Notes under the pieces: generated by a model
What the model saw: only the letters and a program-made list of their open reading frames with translations
What the model was told of the DNA's origin: nothing
Databases searched by the model: none
Position numbers and translations under genes: made by a program
Origin: a virus
Virus record (IMG/VR): IMGVR_UViG_3300025299_000112
Coordinates: 1 to 22,499 of that record
Reading direction: 5' to 3' (one strand)
DNA length: 22,499 nucleotides
Shown: positions 14,316 through 21,101 of the stretch, piece after piece
How the letters are laid out: each line of letters opens with the position of its first letter
Numbering within the stretch: position 1 is the stretch's first letter

Positions 14316-16952
14316 ATGGGAAATCGCTTCTTTTATAATATGCCGCCCACGGTGGCGATCGAACGCCTGAACCAATTCGACGAGGAGGTGCAGCTGGCCG
14401 CTGGCGCCATTGTTGAGGCCAGCGCGGCGGCAGCCGCTGCAACCGTGAAGGCAGCTGAAGCCGCTTCCAGTGCAGCAGCTGCAGCAGATTCCGCTACCAC
14501 CGCCGGCAGCGGTGCCGCCACCGCCACCGCCAAGGCAGGCGAGGCGGCGTCCAGCGCGTCCAGCGCCGGTGCGAAGGCGGACGAAGCGTCTGCCAGCGCG
14601 ACCGCAGCCGCTGCGAGCGCTGCGCTGGCCGCGGCTAAGGCGGCCGACGCTGCTTCGGATGCCGCTACAGCCAACTTGAAAGCAGGGGAGGTTATTGCCA
14701 GCGCATCAGCTGCCGCTTCGAGCGCATCCATCGCCGACGGGAAAGCCGATGAGGCTTCCGCCAGCGCCGCTGCGGCTACGGCCAGCGCATCGGCCGCGGC
14801 AGCCAGCGCGGGCAATGCGCACAGCGACGCCATCGGCATTCTGAGCAATATCGGGGGGGCTGAACAGATTCTGGCGGATGCCCAGCTGACTGCGGCCGAT
14901 ATCAATGCCAATATCGCCGGCGCCGCAGCCAGCGCCGCAGCAGCGCAGGTAAGCGCGGCGGCAGCGGAGGGCAGCGCAGCCCTTGCAAGTGCCGATGCTG
15001 CAGCCGCGCAGGCCGACGCGACTGCAGCAGCAGGCTCTGCAACCTTCGCCAGCTCGGAGGCGGACCGTGCGCAGGCTGCAGCAGACATGGCAACGGCCGG
15101 GCAAATCCAGTCGGATTGGGGCCAGGCCGACAGCATGCAGCGGGATTTCATCAAGAACAAGCCTGATGTCGTACAGCGTGGCGAGCTGAACGCGCCCAAT
15201 GGCGTGGCAGGCCTGGATGCGAGCTTCCGGGCAAAACTGAAGAATGCCGCGGGTACGATCACCAGCTTGCTGGGGAACCTGGCGACCGCCACGCGTACCT
15301 GGTCCCTGCCCGATGCAAGCGGCACCCTTGCGCTACTCACGGATATCACCAAAGGCACTATCGGCCTGTCCAATGTGGACAACACTTCGGACGTCAGCAA
15401 GCCGGTATCGGCCGCCGCGCAAGCAGCCCTGAATCTGAAAGCCAACCTTGCTTCGCCCTTGTTTACCGGGACGGTAAGCGCCGACGGTGACTTCAAGGGC
15501 CCTGTTCTGTCGCTCAATTTCGACCGGCTGGAAAATCATGCTCACGATCTCGATACGGCTAATGTGGCAATCAGCTTCAACGGCTATGCCGGCGGTACGA
15601 CGCGCTACCGGAATTTCATCGTATGCGATGGCAAACAGGCGCCCATCATGTTCTTGACCGGGGCCAGCAAGCTGGCCAGTTTCACCGGCAGTGTCGCGGT
15701 CAGCCAGAATCTGACGGTCACCGGCAACCTGACCGTCAATGGCACGACCACTACGGTCAATTCAACTACCTTGACGGTGGATGACCCGATTGTCACGCTT
15801 GGTGGCGATACCGCGCCTGTTGCGGACGATGCAAAAGATCGGGGCATTGAAATGCGCTATTACGCCGGAGGCGCCGCGCGTCTGGCTTTCATGGGTTACG
15901 ACAGCAGCAGCGGCCGTTTTTCTTTCCTGACGTCAGCGACGAATACTGGCGAGGTCTTCACCGGAAGCAAGGGGATACTGGACGCAAACCTGGCCGGTGA
16001 CGTGTCCGGCAACCTGACGGGCAATGTGACCGGCAATGTGTCCGGAACGGCCGCTAATGTCACCGGCACCGTGGCGCTTGCCAACGGCGGCACGGGCGCC
16101 ACCACCGCGGCGGCGGCGGCCAGCAACCTTGGGCTGGGTACGGCCAGCGTGCCGGTGTTCAGCGGGGCCGTGCTGTCCTCCGCCTATCCGAACCTGCGCT
16201 TCCAGGAGACCGATGCCGCCAGCGGTTCGCGCTGCACGCGTATCGATTTCACCGGCGGCGTGATGAAGGTGCAGCGCCTGGGCGACGACGGTGTTACCTG
16301 GATCAGCGATATGCTGTCGCTGAGTGTCGCAGGCGTGCTCGGCATTGGCACAGTCAACGCGACCACATTAAATGCGGCCGAGCAAAGGCTCACCAGCGCT
16401 TCCCCCGTGCTGTATTTCGACGAAACCGGCCAGGCGGGTGGCACGGGCCTGTTCCGCCTGGTGGCGGACAATGGCGTACTGCGCCTCGACCGGAATACGG
16501 CCGCAGGGCGCGACTTCAGCAGTTACGCAACGATGTGGCAGACCGGTGCGAACAACAACTTCCTGGACCAGCCGCTGATCCGGGCCCGCCAGTACGACTG
16601 CAGCCTGGTGGTCACTGCCAAAGGCAATTCCGGTACCACGCCACAGACCTTCAATTACGAAGAGGGCTCGGTTCAGACCATCACCATTACCGGGGCGCAT
16701 AGCTGGTCTTTTTCTAACTGGCCAGGGTATGGCGATTTCGGTGCAATGCTTGTCGAGGCTACTAATGGCGGGGCGTACGCCGTCAGTTTCGCTGCCAGCA
16801 TCAGCTGGCAGTTGCCCGCTGGCGGTTACACGAACAGCTTTGCCAGCTATATGACCGCTGTCGGCCGCAGTGGCCTCCAGGCCAGCGGCGTTGACCAGCT
16901 GCTGTTCTGGAGCCGCGATGGCGGTACTACTGTCTATGGGAAAATTCTATGA
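14316..16952 (+). CDS. Large tail fibre with alanine-rich coiled-coil shaft
   Basis: This 878-residue fibre has a ribosome binding site GAGGAAA. Residues about 30-258 are an Ala/Ser-rich coiled shaft with heptad-like repeats and a twice-repeated KADEASASA motif, as in lambda Stf-type fibres. Hallmark tail fibre motifs follow in order: QSDWGQADSMQRDFIKNKP (about 265-284), NVDNTSDVSKPVSAAAQAAL and SPLFTGTV (about 352-388), NLTVNGTTTTVNSTTLTVDD (about 471-490) and ALANGGTGATTAAAAASNLG (about 588-608). The C-terminal part (about 775-878) is strand-rich with several Trp and likely forms the distal tip. The gene overlaps the next start by four bases. The fibre would help decide which cells are recognised. 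Confidence 0.85.
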   Translation: MGNRFFYNMPPTVAIERLNQFDEEVQLAAGAIVEASAAAAAATVKAAEAASSAAAAADSATTAGSGAATATAKAGEAASSASSAGAKADEASASATAAAASAALAAAKAADAASDAATANLKAGEVIASASAAASSASIADGKADEASASAAAATASASAAAASAGNAHSDAIGILSNIGGAEQILADAQLTAADINANIAGAAASAAAAQVSAAAAEGSAALASADAAAAQADATAAAGSATFASSEADRAQAAADMATAGQIQSDWGQADSMQRDFIKNKPDVVQRGELNAPNGVAGLDASFRAKLKNAAGTITSLLGNLATATRTWSLPDASGTLALLTDITKGTIGLSNVDNTSDVSKPVSAAAQAALNLKANLASPLFTGTVSADGDFKGPVLSLNFDRLENHAHDLDTANVAISFNGYAGGTTRYRNFIVCDGKQAPIMFLTGASKLASFTGSVAVSQNLTVTGNLTVNGTTTTVNSTTLTVDDPIVTLGGDTAPVADDAKDRGIEMRYYAGGAARLAFMGYDSSSGRFSFLTSATNTGEVFTGSKGILDANLAGDVSGNLTGNVTGNVSGTAANVTGTVALANGGTGATTAAAAASNLGLGTASVPVFSGAVLSSAYPNLRFQETDAASGSRCTRIDFTGGVMKVQRLGDDGVTWISDMLSLSVAGVLGIGTVNATTLNAAEQRLTSASPVLYFDETGQAGGTGLFRLVADNGVLRLDRNTAAGRDFSSYATMWQTGANNNFLDQPLIRARQYDCSLVVTAKGNSGTTPQTFNYEEGSVQTITITGAHSWSFSNWPGYGDFGAMLVEATNGGAYAVSFAASISWQLPAGGYTNSFASYMTAVGRSGLQASGVDQLLFWSRDGGTTVYGKIL

Positions 16953-18832
16953 GCCAGGAATTGATGATGATGGCCGGTACCGGCTCCAAGCCGAAAGCTC
17001 AGCTTAAGGAAATTTACTATGCAGACCAGTTCGTCGGGACTGGCGCGGCGCTGACGATTAACGACGGTATCAACCGCACGGATGGTGTTCCCGTGCTGGA
17101 TATCTTCAAATGCCACACTTCGGCTTCGACGCCATTCACGTGGTGCGACACCATTCGTGGTCCCGGGCGGCACATGGTAACAAACAGCAATGCTGCCGAA
17201 GCCGCCAATCCGCAGGGCATTGCGGCCTACACCAGCACGGGATTCACCCTCGGGTCGCACGGCAATATGAATTTGTCGGGCGGGCATATTATCCGGTTCA
17301 CGTTCAGGGAGGCACCGAAATTTTTCATGATGCGTGAAGTTGCCCATGTCCAGGGGAATGCAGAGACAGTTGATCTGTCCATGCTGGGAACGGTTGGTAT
17401 GGTGGTAGTCAAACGCAGGGATGGCACGTCCAACTGGTCGACACAGCATCAGTCCAACCCGTTCGAGAACATGAAGTTCTCCCTTAATTCGAGCGCTGTC
17501 GGGGCCATCGACAGCCAGATGTACACCATCTCGGGCACCACGCTGGCCATGTCCACGCATGCGAATGCGGCCACCGGCAGTTATATGATTTATGCATGGG
17601 CGAATGATGCGTCGCCCGACGGCTTCATACGCTGCGGTGCCTGGACCTCTCTGGGCATCGACCAGGTCCTCAGTACAGGCGGAGAGCCCAGCTTCCTGTT
17701 CTTCACTCATCCAAACACAGCAAGCCAGCGCTACATAATTGATGATTTGCTCGGTTTTGGCAATACTCAGTGCGGGTATCTGCAAGTGAATAATGCAGTT
17801 CAGCGGAGCACGCTCTCTCACGTTCTTAAGGATGGTGGTCAAAATGGCGTAACTATCGGTGCCACCACCCCCGCTGGTGTTTATCTGTGTGTGAAGGACC
17901 CCCGCGGTACGCCGAAGGATGCCACCCAGGTATTTCAGGCGGCCGCGACCCCAGCGGCGGCTACTGCCAGAATCGATGCGAATTTCCGGCCTGACATGGC
18001 ACTCCTCGGATCCCGAAGTGGAGGGAGTTCATGGTGGCTTCATGCTGCAATGCATAACTGGAACTCATACAAGAATCCCGCTATGGACGCCCCGGAGTCC
18101 TCTATGCCATCGCTCAACAAGCTTGCAGCCAGGGGGTTAGTTGCGCCTGTAAGTAGTGGAAATAATCTGATGGCTTGGATGTTGCGCCGTGCGTCGGGCG
18201 TGTATGAACAGGTGGCGTACATCGGGAATGGCAATACGCGTACCGTCGCCCATAGGCTAGGCGTGGCACCCGAAATGATTTGGGTAACGCAAGCCGGATT
18301 TTATGCGGAGGAGGGGGGCAACGAGTGGGGCATCTGGATGCGCGGTCCGGGCCTCGTAAATAATGAATCAGTCACCAGCGCGTGGGACGAAGGGAAAACT
18401 GCTGTTTTCGATATCTGGGGCGGTGGTTCCATCGGCAACAACCTGATATTCAACCTGGGCGGCGGGGATACGCGTTCCAACTACAGCGGTGTTCGATATA
18501 CGGCACACCTGTTCGCCACGCTTCCAGGTATCAGCAAGGTCACTTCCTACGTTGGCAACGGGGCGTCCCGGGTAGTCGACTGTGGTTTCTCAAACGGTGC
18601 GCGCGGCGTCATGATCAAGAAGGTTAGCGGCACCGGCGCCTGGCTTTTTTACGACGCATCCAGGGGGATCGTCGCTGGAAATGACCCGCGGGTCGGATTC
18701 AATTATGCCGAATCCTCGCTTGAGGATGGAATCGATCCCGATCCCTCGGGCTTCGTCGTCAATAAGACAGCGAATACGACATATAGCCCCAATGAATCCG
18801 GCCAGCTGTATATGGTCCTGGCCTTCGCTTGA
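16949..18832 (+). CDS. Receptor-binding tail protein with DUF7483-like repeats
   Basis: This 627-residue protein starts with MSQELMMMAGTGSK at an ATG overlapping the fibre stop. It contains several copies of a fibre-tip domain of DUF7483 type. One copy lies around residues 126-157 (ETVDLSMLGTVGMVVVKRRD) and continues to about 240. Another has YIGNGNTRTVAHRLGVAPEM (about 424-443), and the last has YVGNGASRVVDCGFSNGARG (about 534-553) and ends VLAFA. Such domains follow the pattern GNG..R.V.H.LG..P..I.VK and are common at the tips of phage fibres. By eye its base composition is less GC-rich than the tail core (30 of 60 bases at 17761-17820 against 42 of 60 at 10681-10740), consistent with exchange of the specificity module. 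It is probably the main adhesin. Confidence 0.75.
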   Translation: MSQELMMMAGTGSKPKAQLKEIYYADQFVGTGAALTINDGINRTDGVPVLDIFKCHTSASTPFTWCDTIRGPGRHMVTNSNAAEAANPQGIAAYTSTGFTLGSHGNMNLSGGHIIRFTFREAPKFFMMREVAHVQGNAETVDLSMLGTVGMVVVKRRDGTSNWSTQHQSNPFENMKFSLNSSAVGAIDSQMYTISGTTLAMSTHANAATGSYMIYAWANDASPDGFIRCGAWTSLGIDQVLSTGGEPSFLFFTHPNTASQRYIIDDLLGFGNTQCGYLQVNNAVQRSTLSHVLKDGGQNGVTIGATTPAGVYLCVKDPRGTPKDATQVFQAAATPAAATARIDANFRPDMALLGSRSGGSSWWLHAAMHNWNSYKNPAMDAPESSMPSLNKLAARGLVAPVSSGNNLMAWMLRRASGVYEQVAYIGNGNTRTVAHRLGVAPEMIWVTQAGFYAEEGGNEWGIWMRGPGLVNNESVTSAWDEGKTAVFDIWGGGSIGNNLIFNLGGGDTRSNYSGVRYTAHLFATLPGISKVTSYVGNGASRVVDCGFSNGARGVMIKKVSGTGAWLFYDASRGIVAGNDPRVGFNYAESSLEDGIDPDPSGFVVNKTANTTYSPNESGQLYMVLAFA

Positions 18833-18851
18833 ACAAATAAAGGAGTATCCA

Positions 18852-19397
18852 ATGAATGAGTATCGCAAACGTGCTGATGGCACGCTGGTCGGCGAGCAGC
18901 AATTGCGGCTTGAGTTTAATGGTATGGCGCCGGCAGTCTTTGATCGTGAGTTTTGTGATGTATTGCAGGTTGATCCAGTACTGCCGGCCCCTGCTCCCGA
19001 AGTTGGACCACAACATATCGCCTACCGCGATGGAATTGTGCAAGATGTCCTTGGAAACTGGATTTACGCTTGGTCTGTCCGTCAGAAATCTCCGCAGGAG
19101 ATTGCGGAACAGGAGCACGCCGCGACAGTAAGCGTTGAACGGCCCTACATCGTGTTGCTGGAGGAGATGCTTGACCGTAAAGCGCAGGAACGCCGCTACG
19201 ACAACCGCCTGACATGCGCATTGCGCGCAGGGTATAGCGGTCCGTACCAGGCTGAGGGGCAGGCCTTTGCCATGTGGATGGATGCATGCAACACCATCAC
19301 GTATGAGGTGCTACGGCAGCTAAAAGCGGGCACGCTCGCGCCACCCACCGTGGACGAAATGTTCAGCCAGTTGCCGGAACTCGCCTGGCCCGACTGA
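18852..19397 (+). CDS. Tail fibre assembly chaperone
   Basis: This 181-residue protein lies 19 bases after the receptor-binding gene with a clear ribosome binding site (AAAGGAG). The frame extends upstream into the preceding gene, but the ATG at 18852 is the well-supported start. The N-terminal half is strand-like (MNEYRKRADGTLVGEQQLR) and includes QHIAYRDGIVQDVLGNWIYA. A helical, charged region follows (LDRKAQERRYDNRLTCALRA, then EGQAFAMWMDACNTITYEV), matching the general plan of Tfa/DUF4376-type fibre chaperones. Such proteins help fibres trimerise and are usually swapped together with the fibre tip. Its lower GC content, like that of its upstream neighbour, fits that pairing. Confidence 0.75.
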   Translation: MNEYRKRADGTLVGEQQLRLEFNGMAPAVFDREFCDVLQVDPVLPAPAPEVGPQHIAYRDGIVQDVLGNWIYAWSVRQKSPQEIAEQEHAATVSVERPYIVLLEEMLDRKAQERRYDNRLTCALRAGYSGPYQAEGQAFAMWMDACNTITYEVLRQLKAGTLAPPTVDEMFSQLPELAWPD

Positions 19398-19437
19398 AAT
19401 GAAGTTCCCCTCACATATCACCTCAGGAAAAGAGACA

Positions 19438-19869
19438 ATGGCAATCGAAACTACGGCCGGAGCTGGCGGCGTCATCATCAAGATCTTCGGCATGCCGCTA
19501 CTGGCCGGAGCTGCCGCGAGTGCGCTTACCTTCCTGTTCATGTGGCCGCGCACGCGCCGCGAAGCCTTTGTCCGGTTCACCTGCTCCATCCTCACCTCGG
19601 CACTGCTTGGGCCGCTGCTGGTGGTGGCGCTGCACAGCTGGTGGCCGACGCTGTTCGAGTCGGCACGGGCCGTCTCGGTCCTGAATGGGGCCGATCCGGC
19701 GGTGGGCATGCTGGCCGTTGCCGGACCAGTCATGGTGCTGGCGGGCTTGCCCGCATGGTGGGTGCTGGGCGCCATCGTGCTGTGGCTGGAACGCCGCCGC
19801 GGCAAGGACATCGCCGAGCTGGCGCATGATGCGGCGGAAGCCGTGAGGGATGTGAAGGGGGGACTATGA
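19438..19869 (+). CDS. Holin-like membrane protein
   Basis: This 143-residue protein has three hydrophobic segments at about 11-35, 47-67 and 89-117, followed by a charged cytoplasmic tail (ERRRGKDIAELAHDAAEAV). It opens the lysis cassette directly after the fibre genes. The ATG at 19438 has a ribosome binding site (AGGAAAAG). An in-frame ATG at 19399 lacks one. It would form membrane lesions that release or activate the endolysin. Three membrane segments and a charged tail are a usual holin plan, and the endolysin start overlaps its stop (ATGA). The holin call rests on topology and position rather than on a specific family. Confidence 0.75.
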   Translation: MAIETTAGAGGVIIKIFGMPLLAGAAASALTFLFMWPRTRREAFVRFTCSILTSALLGPLLVVALHSWWPTLFESARAVSVLNGADPAVGMLAVAGPVMVLAGLPAWWVLGAIVLWLERRRGKDIAELAHDAAEAVRDVKGGL

Positions 19870-20492
19870 CGCCGGAGCAGTTCATGCGCATCATGCCCAA
19901 GGCCCGCCAGCGTGCGGGCCTTTTTGTTCCCGCGCTGAATGCTGCGATGGCGGAGTTCGGCATAAGCACACCGCCGCGCCAGGCCGCCTTCCTGGCGACG
20001 GTCGCGCACGAGTCCGGCCAGCTCTCCGTGTTGGAAGAGAACCTGAATTACAGCAGCGCTGCGCTGGCAAAGGTCTGGCCGTCGCGCTTTCCGCCGCCGC
20101 TGGCGGCGGCCTATGCACACCAGCCGGAACGGATCGCCAACCGGGCTTACGCCAGCCGCGAGGGCAATGGCCCTGAAGCGTCGGGCGATGGATGGCGCTA
20201 CCGTGGCGCCGGCGCCATCCAGCTGACCTTCGCCAATAACCACGCCGCCTGCGGCCGCCATTTCGGTCTCGCCAGTGGCGAGACCGGCGTCTGGCTGCGG
20301 CGTCCTGAAGGTGCCTGCCGCAGCGCCGCCTGGTTCTGGTGGCACAACGGCATCAACCGATGGGCCGATGCGCTCGACTTCGACGGTGTGTGCGACATGG
20401 TCAACCGGGGCAGGAAGACTGCAACGGTGGGCGATGCGATCGGCTGGCAGGAGCGGCTGGCTTTCTATAACACTGCCATGGAGGTCTTATGA
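19866..20492 (+). CDS. Endolysin, GH19 chitinase/lysozyme-like
   Basis: This 208-residue muralytic enzyme would cut peptidoglycan to release the particles. A GH19-type fold is indicated by FLATVAHESGQLSVLEENLN, with Glu49 as the likely catalytic acid, and by the downstream motif GDGWRYRGAGAIQLTFANNH (about 107-126), typical of GH19 phage lysozymes. A helix rich in Trp and Phe follows (AAWFWWHNGINRWAD). No signal peptide is present, so export depends on the holin. The ATG overlaps the holin stop, preceded by AAGGGGGG. An unusual feature is a perfect 9-bp terminator-like hairpin within its first 20 codons. Confidence 0.9.
   Translation: MTPEQFMRIMPKARQRAGLFVPALNAAMAEFGISTPPRQAAFLATVAHESGQLSVLEENLNYSSAALAKVWPSRFPPPLAAAYAHQPERIANRAYASREGNGPEASGDGWRYRGAGAIQLTFANNHAACGRHFGLASGETGVWLRRPEGACRSAAWFWWHNGINRWADALDFDGVCDMVNRGRKTATVGDAIGWQERLAFYNTAMEVL
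19899..19925 (+). terminator. Terminator-like hairpin inside the endolysin gene
   Basis: A perfect 9-bp stem (AAGGCCCGC, 19899-19907, with GCGGGCCTT, 19914-19922), a 6-base loop (CAGCGT) and a T run to 19925. It lies in codons 12-20 of the endolysin. On an untranslated or naked RNA it should terminate. Translation or antitermination would suppress it. Confidence 0.6.
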
Positions 20493-20989
20493 CAAACCTG
20501 CTCCTTCCCGCGCCGGCGAAGTATGCGCTGGCTGCCGGTGCGGCGCTGGCGCTATACCTGCTCGGGCGCATCGATGGCGAGCGGGCTGCCGGCGAAACGC
20601 ATCTCCGCTATGTGGAGCAGCAGGCTGCCCGCAGCACGGCTATCGCCCATGCCCAGGCCAGGGTTGTTGTCCGCACCGAAACCAAATACCGCGACCGTAT
20701 CCAGACGGTCTATGTGAAAGGAGATGAAATTGAACGCCAGGTTCCGGTCTACATTACGCGCGCTGACGATGAGCGCTTCGGCGTCAATGCTGGCTTCGTG
20801 CGCAGCTACAACGCCGCCTGGTCAGGTGAGCCTGCCGGACCTGCCGCCGAGTCTGATGCAGACCCCGCCGCCATTCCAGTGTCTGCGCTGGCCGCCACGG
20901 ACGCCCACAATGCAAGCGCTTGCCGGGCCTGGCGCGAACTGGCGCTCGGACTGCGGGAGCACTATCAGCAACTGAAGGGCATTGAATGA
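20489..20989 (+). CDS. Rz-type inner membrane spanin subunit
   Basis: This 166-residue protein overlaps the endolysin stop by four bases and has a strong ribosome binding site (GGAGGT). An N-terminal membrane anchor covers about residues 11-26 (KYALAAGAALALYLLG). It is followed by a periplasmic charged coiled-coil region (RIDGERAAGETHLRYVEQQA) and a cysteine-containing C-terminal part. A second reading frame inside it encodes an Rz1-like lipoprotein, the classical nested Rz/Rz1 layout. Together they would bridge inner and outer membrane and disrupt the outer membrane in the last lysis step. This also shows the host is Gram-negative. Confidence 0.85.
   Translation: MTNLLLPAPAKYALAAGAALALYLLGRIDGERAAGETHLRYVEQQAARSTAIAHAQARVVVRTETKYRDRIQTVYVKGDEIERQVPVYITRADDERFGVNAGFVRSYNAAWSGEPAGPAAESDADPAAIPVSALAATDAHNASACRAWRELALGLREHYQQLKGIE
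20724..20975 (+). CDS. Rz1-type outer membrane spanin lipoprotein nested in Rz
   Basis: This 83-residue protein is encoded wholly inside the Rz gene in the +1 frame. It has a basic N-terminus (MKLNARFRSTLR), a short hydrophobic segment, and a lipobox LASC with Cys26. A proline-rich stretch follows (TTPPGQVSLPDLPPSLMQ), as in Rz1 proteins. Start choice is unusual. The ATG at 20724 is directly preceded by AAAGGAG with no spacing, while an in-frame TTG at 20730 has the ideal six-base gap, so TTG may be the real start. The C-terminal third is less typical. Automated annotation often misses such nested genes. Confidence 0.75.
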   Translation: MKLNARFRSTLRALTMSASASMLASCAATTPPGQVSLPDLPPSLMQTPPPFQCLRWPPRTPTMQALAGPGANWRSDCGSTISN

Positions 20990-21101
20990 AGGGTTCTTAC
21001 TTACGGTAGAAATGCGACAGATACCGCCAATCTGATTGAGGTTTTGCTGTAGCAAAATTATAGTGTCTTGGGCAAAACTAAAAATCACATTCGGGGGAGA
21101 T
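20990..21101 (+). promoter_or_regulatory. Intergenic region with lipoprotein promoter
   Basis: TTGAGG (21036-21041), a 17-bp spacer and TATAGT (21059-21064) form a good sigma70 promoter for the lipoprotein gene. The spacer is itself an inverted repeat (TTTTGCT GT AGCAAAA, 21042-21057). No convincing terminator (GC stem plus T run) is seen after the spanin gene, so late transcripts may continue into the next gene. Confidence 0.5.

Larger units (their letters stand above)
399..20989. mobile_element. Candidate F-type tailocin locus (head-less siphophage-type prophage)
   Basis: A phage-type regulatory switch, a long non-contractile tail module and a complete lysis cassette are joined in one tight unit. 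No reading frame in the window resembles a terminase, portal, major capsid, head-tail connector, integrase or replication protein, and no contractile sheath or baseplate gene is present. Genes from the tape measure to the spanin overlap or abut, and none is visibly broken. Known F-type tailocins (F-pyocins) have the same content and also begin their tail cluster with the tail tube gene. Calling this a working bacteriocin is inference. A defective prophage that lost its head module is the main alternative. The exact ends are uncertain because no attachment repeats were found. Confidence 0.65.

Noticed and set aside
14403-15090. Alanine-rich repetitive DNA considered as a simple-sequence or CRISPR-like repeat
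   Set aside because: The repetition comes from Ala/Ser codons of the fibre shaft, with no constant repeat unit or spacer structure.
14316-18832. Diversity-generating retroelement acting on the fibre genes
   Set aside because: No reverse transcriptase or template repeat is visible in the window.
5150-20989. Contractile (R-type) tailocin
   Set aside because: No sheath, baseplate wedge or spike gene is seen, and the order tube, frameshift chaperone, tape measure is that of a non-contractile tail.
21050-21060. TAGCAAAATTA overlapping the lipoprotein -10, a 9 of 11 match to the operator
   Set aside because: With two mismatches several such matches are expected by chance in a window of this size, and the site is better explained as part of the inverted repeat TTTTGCTGTAGCAAAA.
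390-21060. Search for attL/attR direct repeats at the two ends of the phage-derived region
   Set aside because: No shared stretch was seen by eye between about 390-540 and about 20990-21060, and no integrase or tRNA gene is present in the window.
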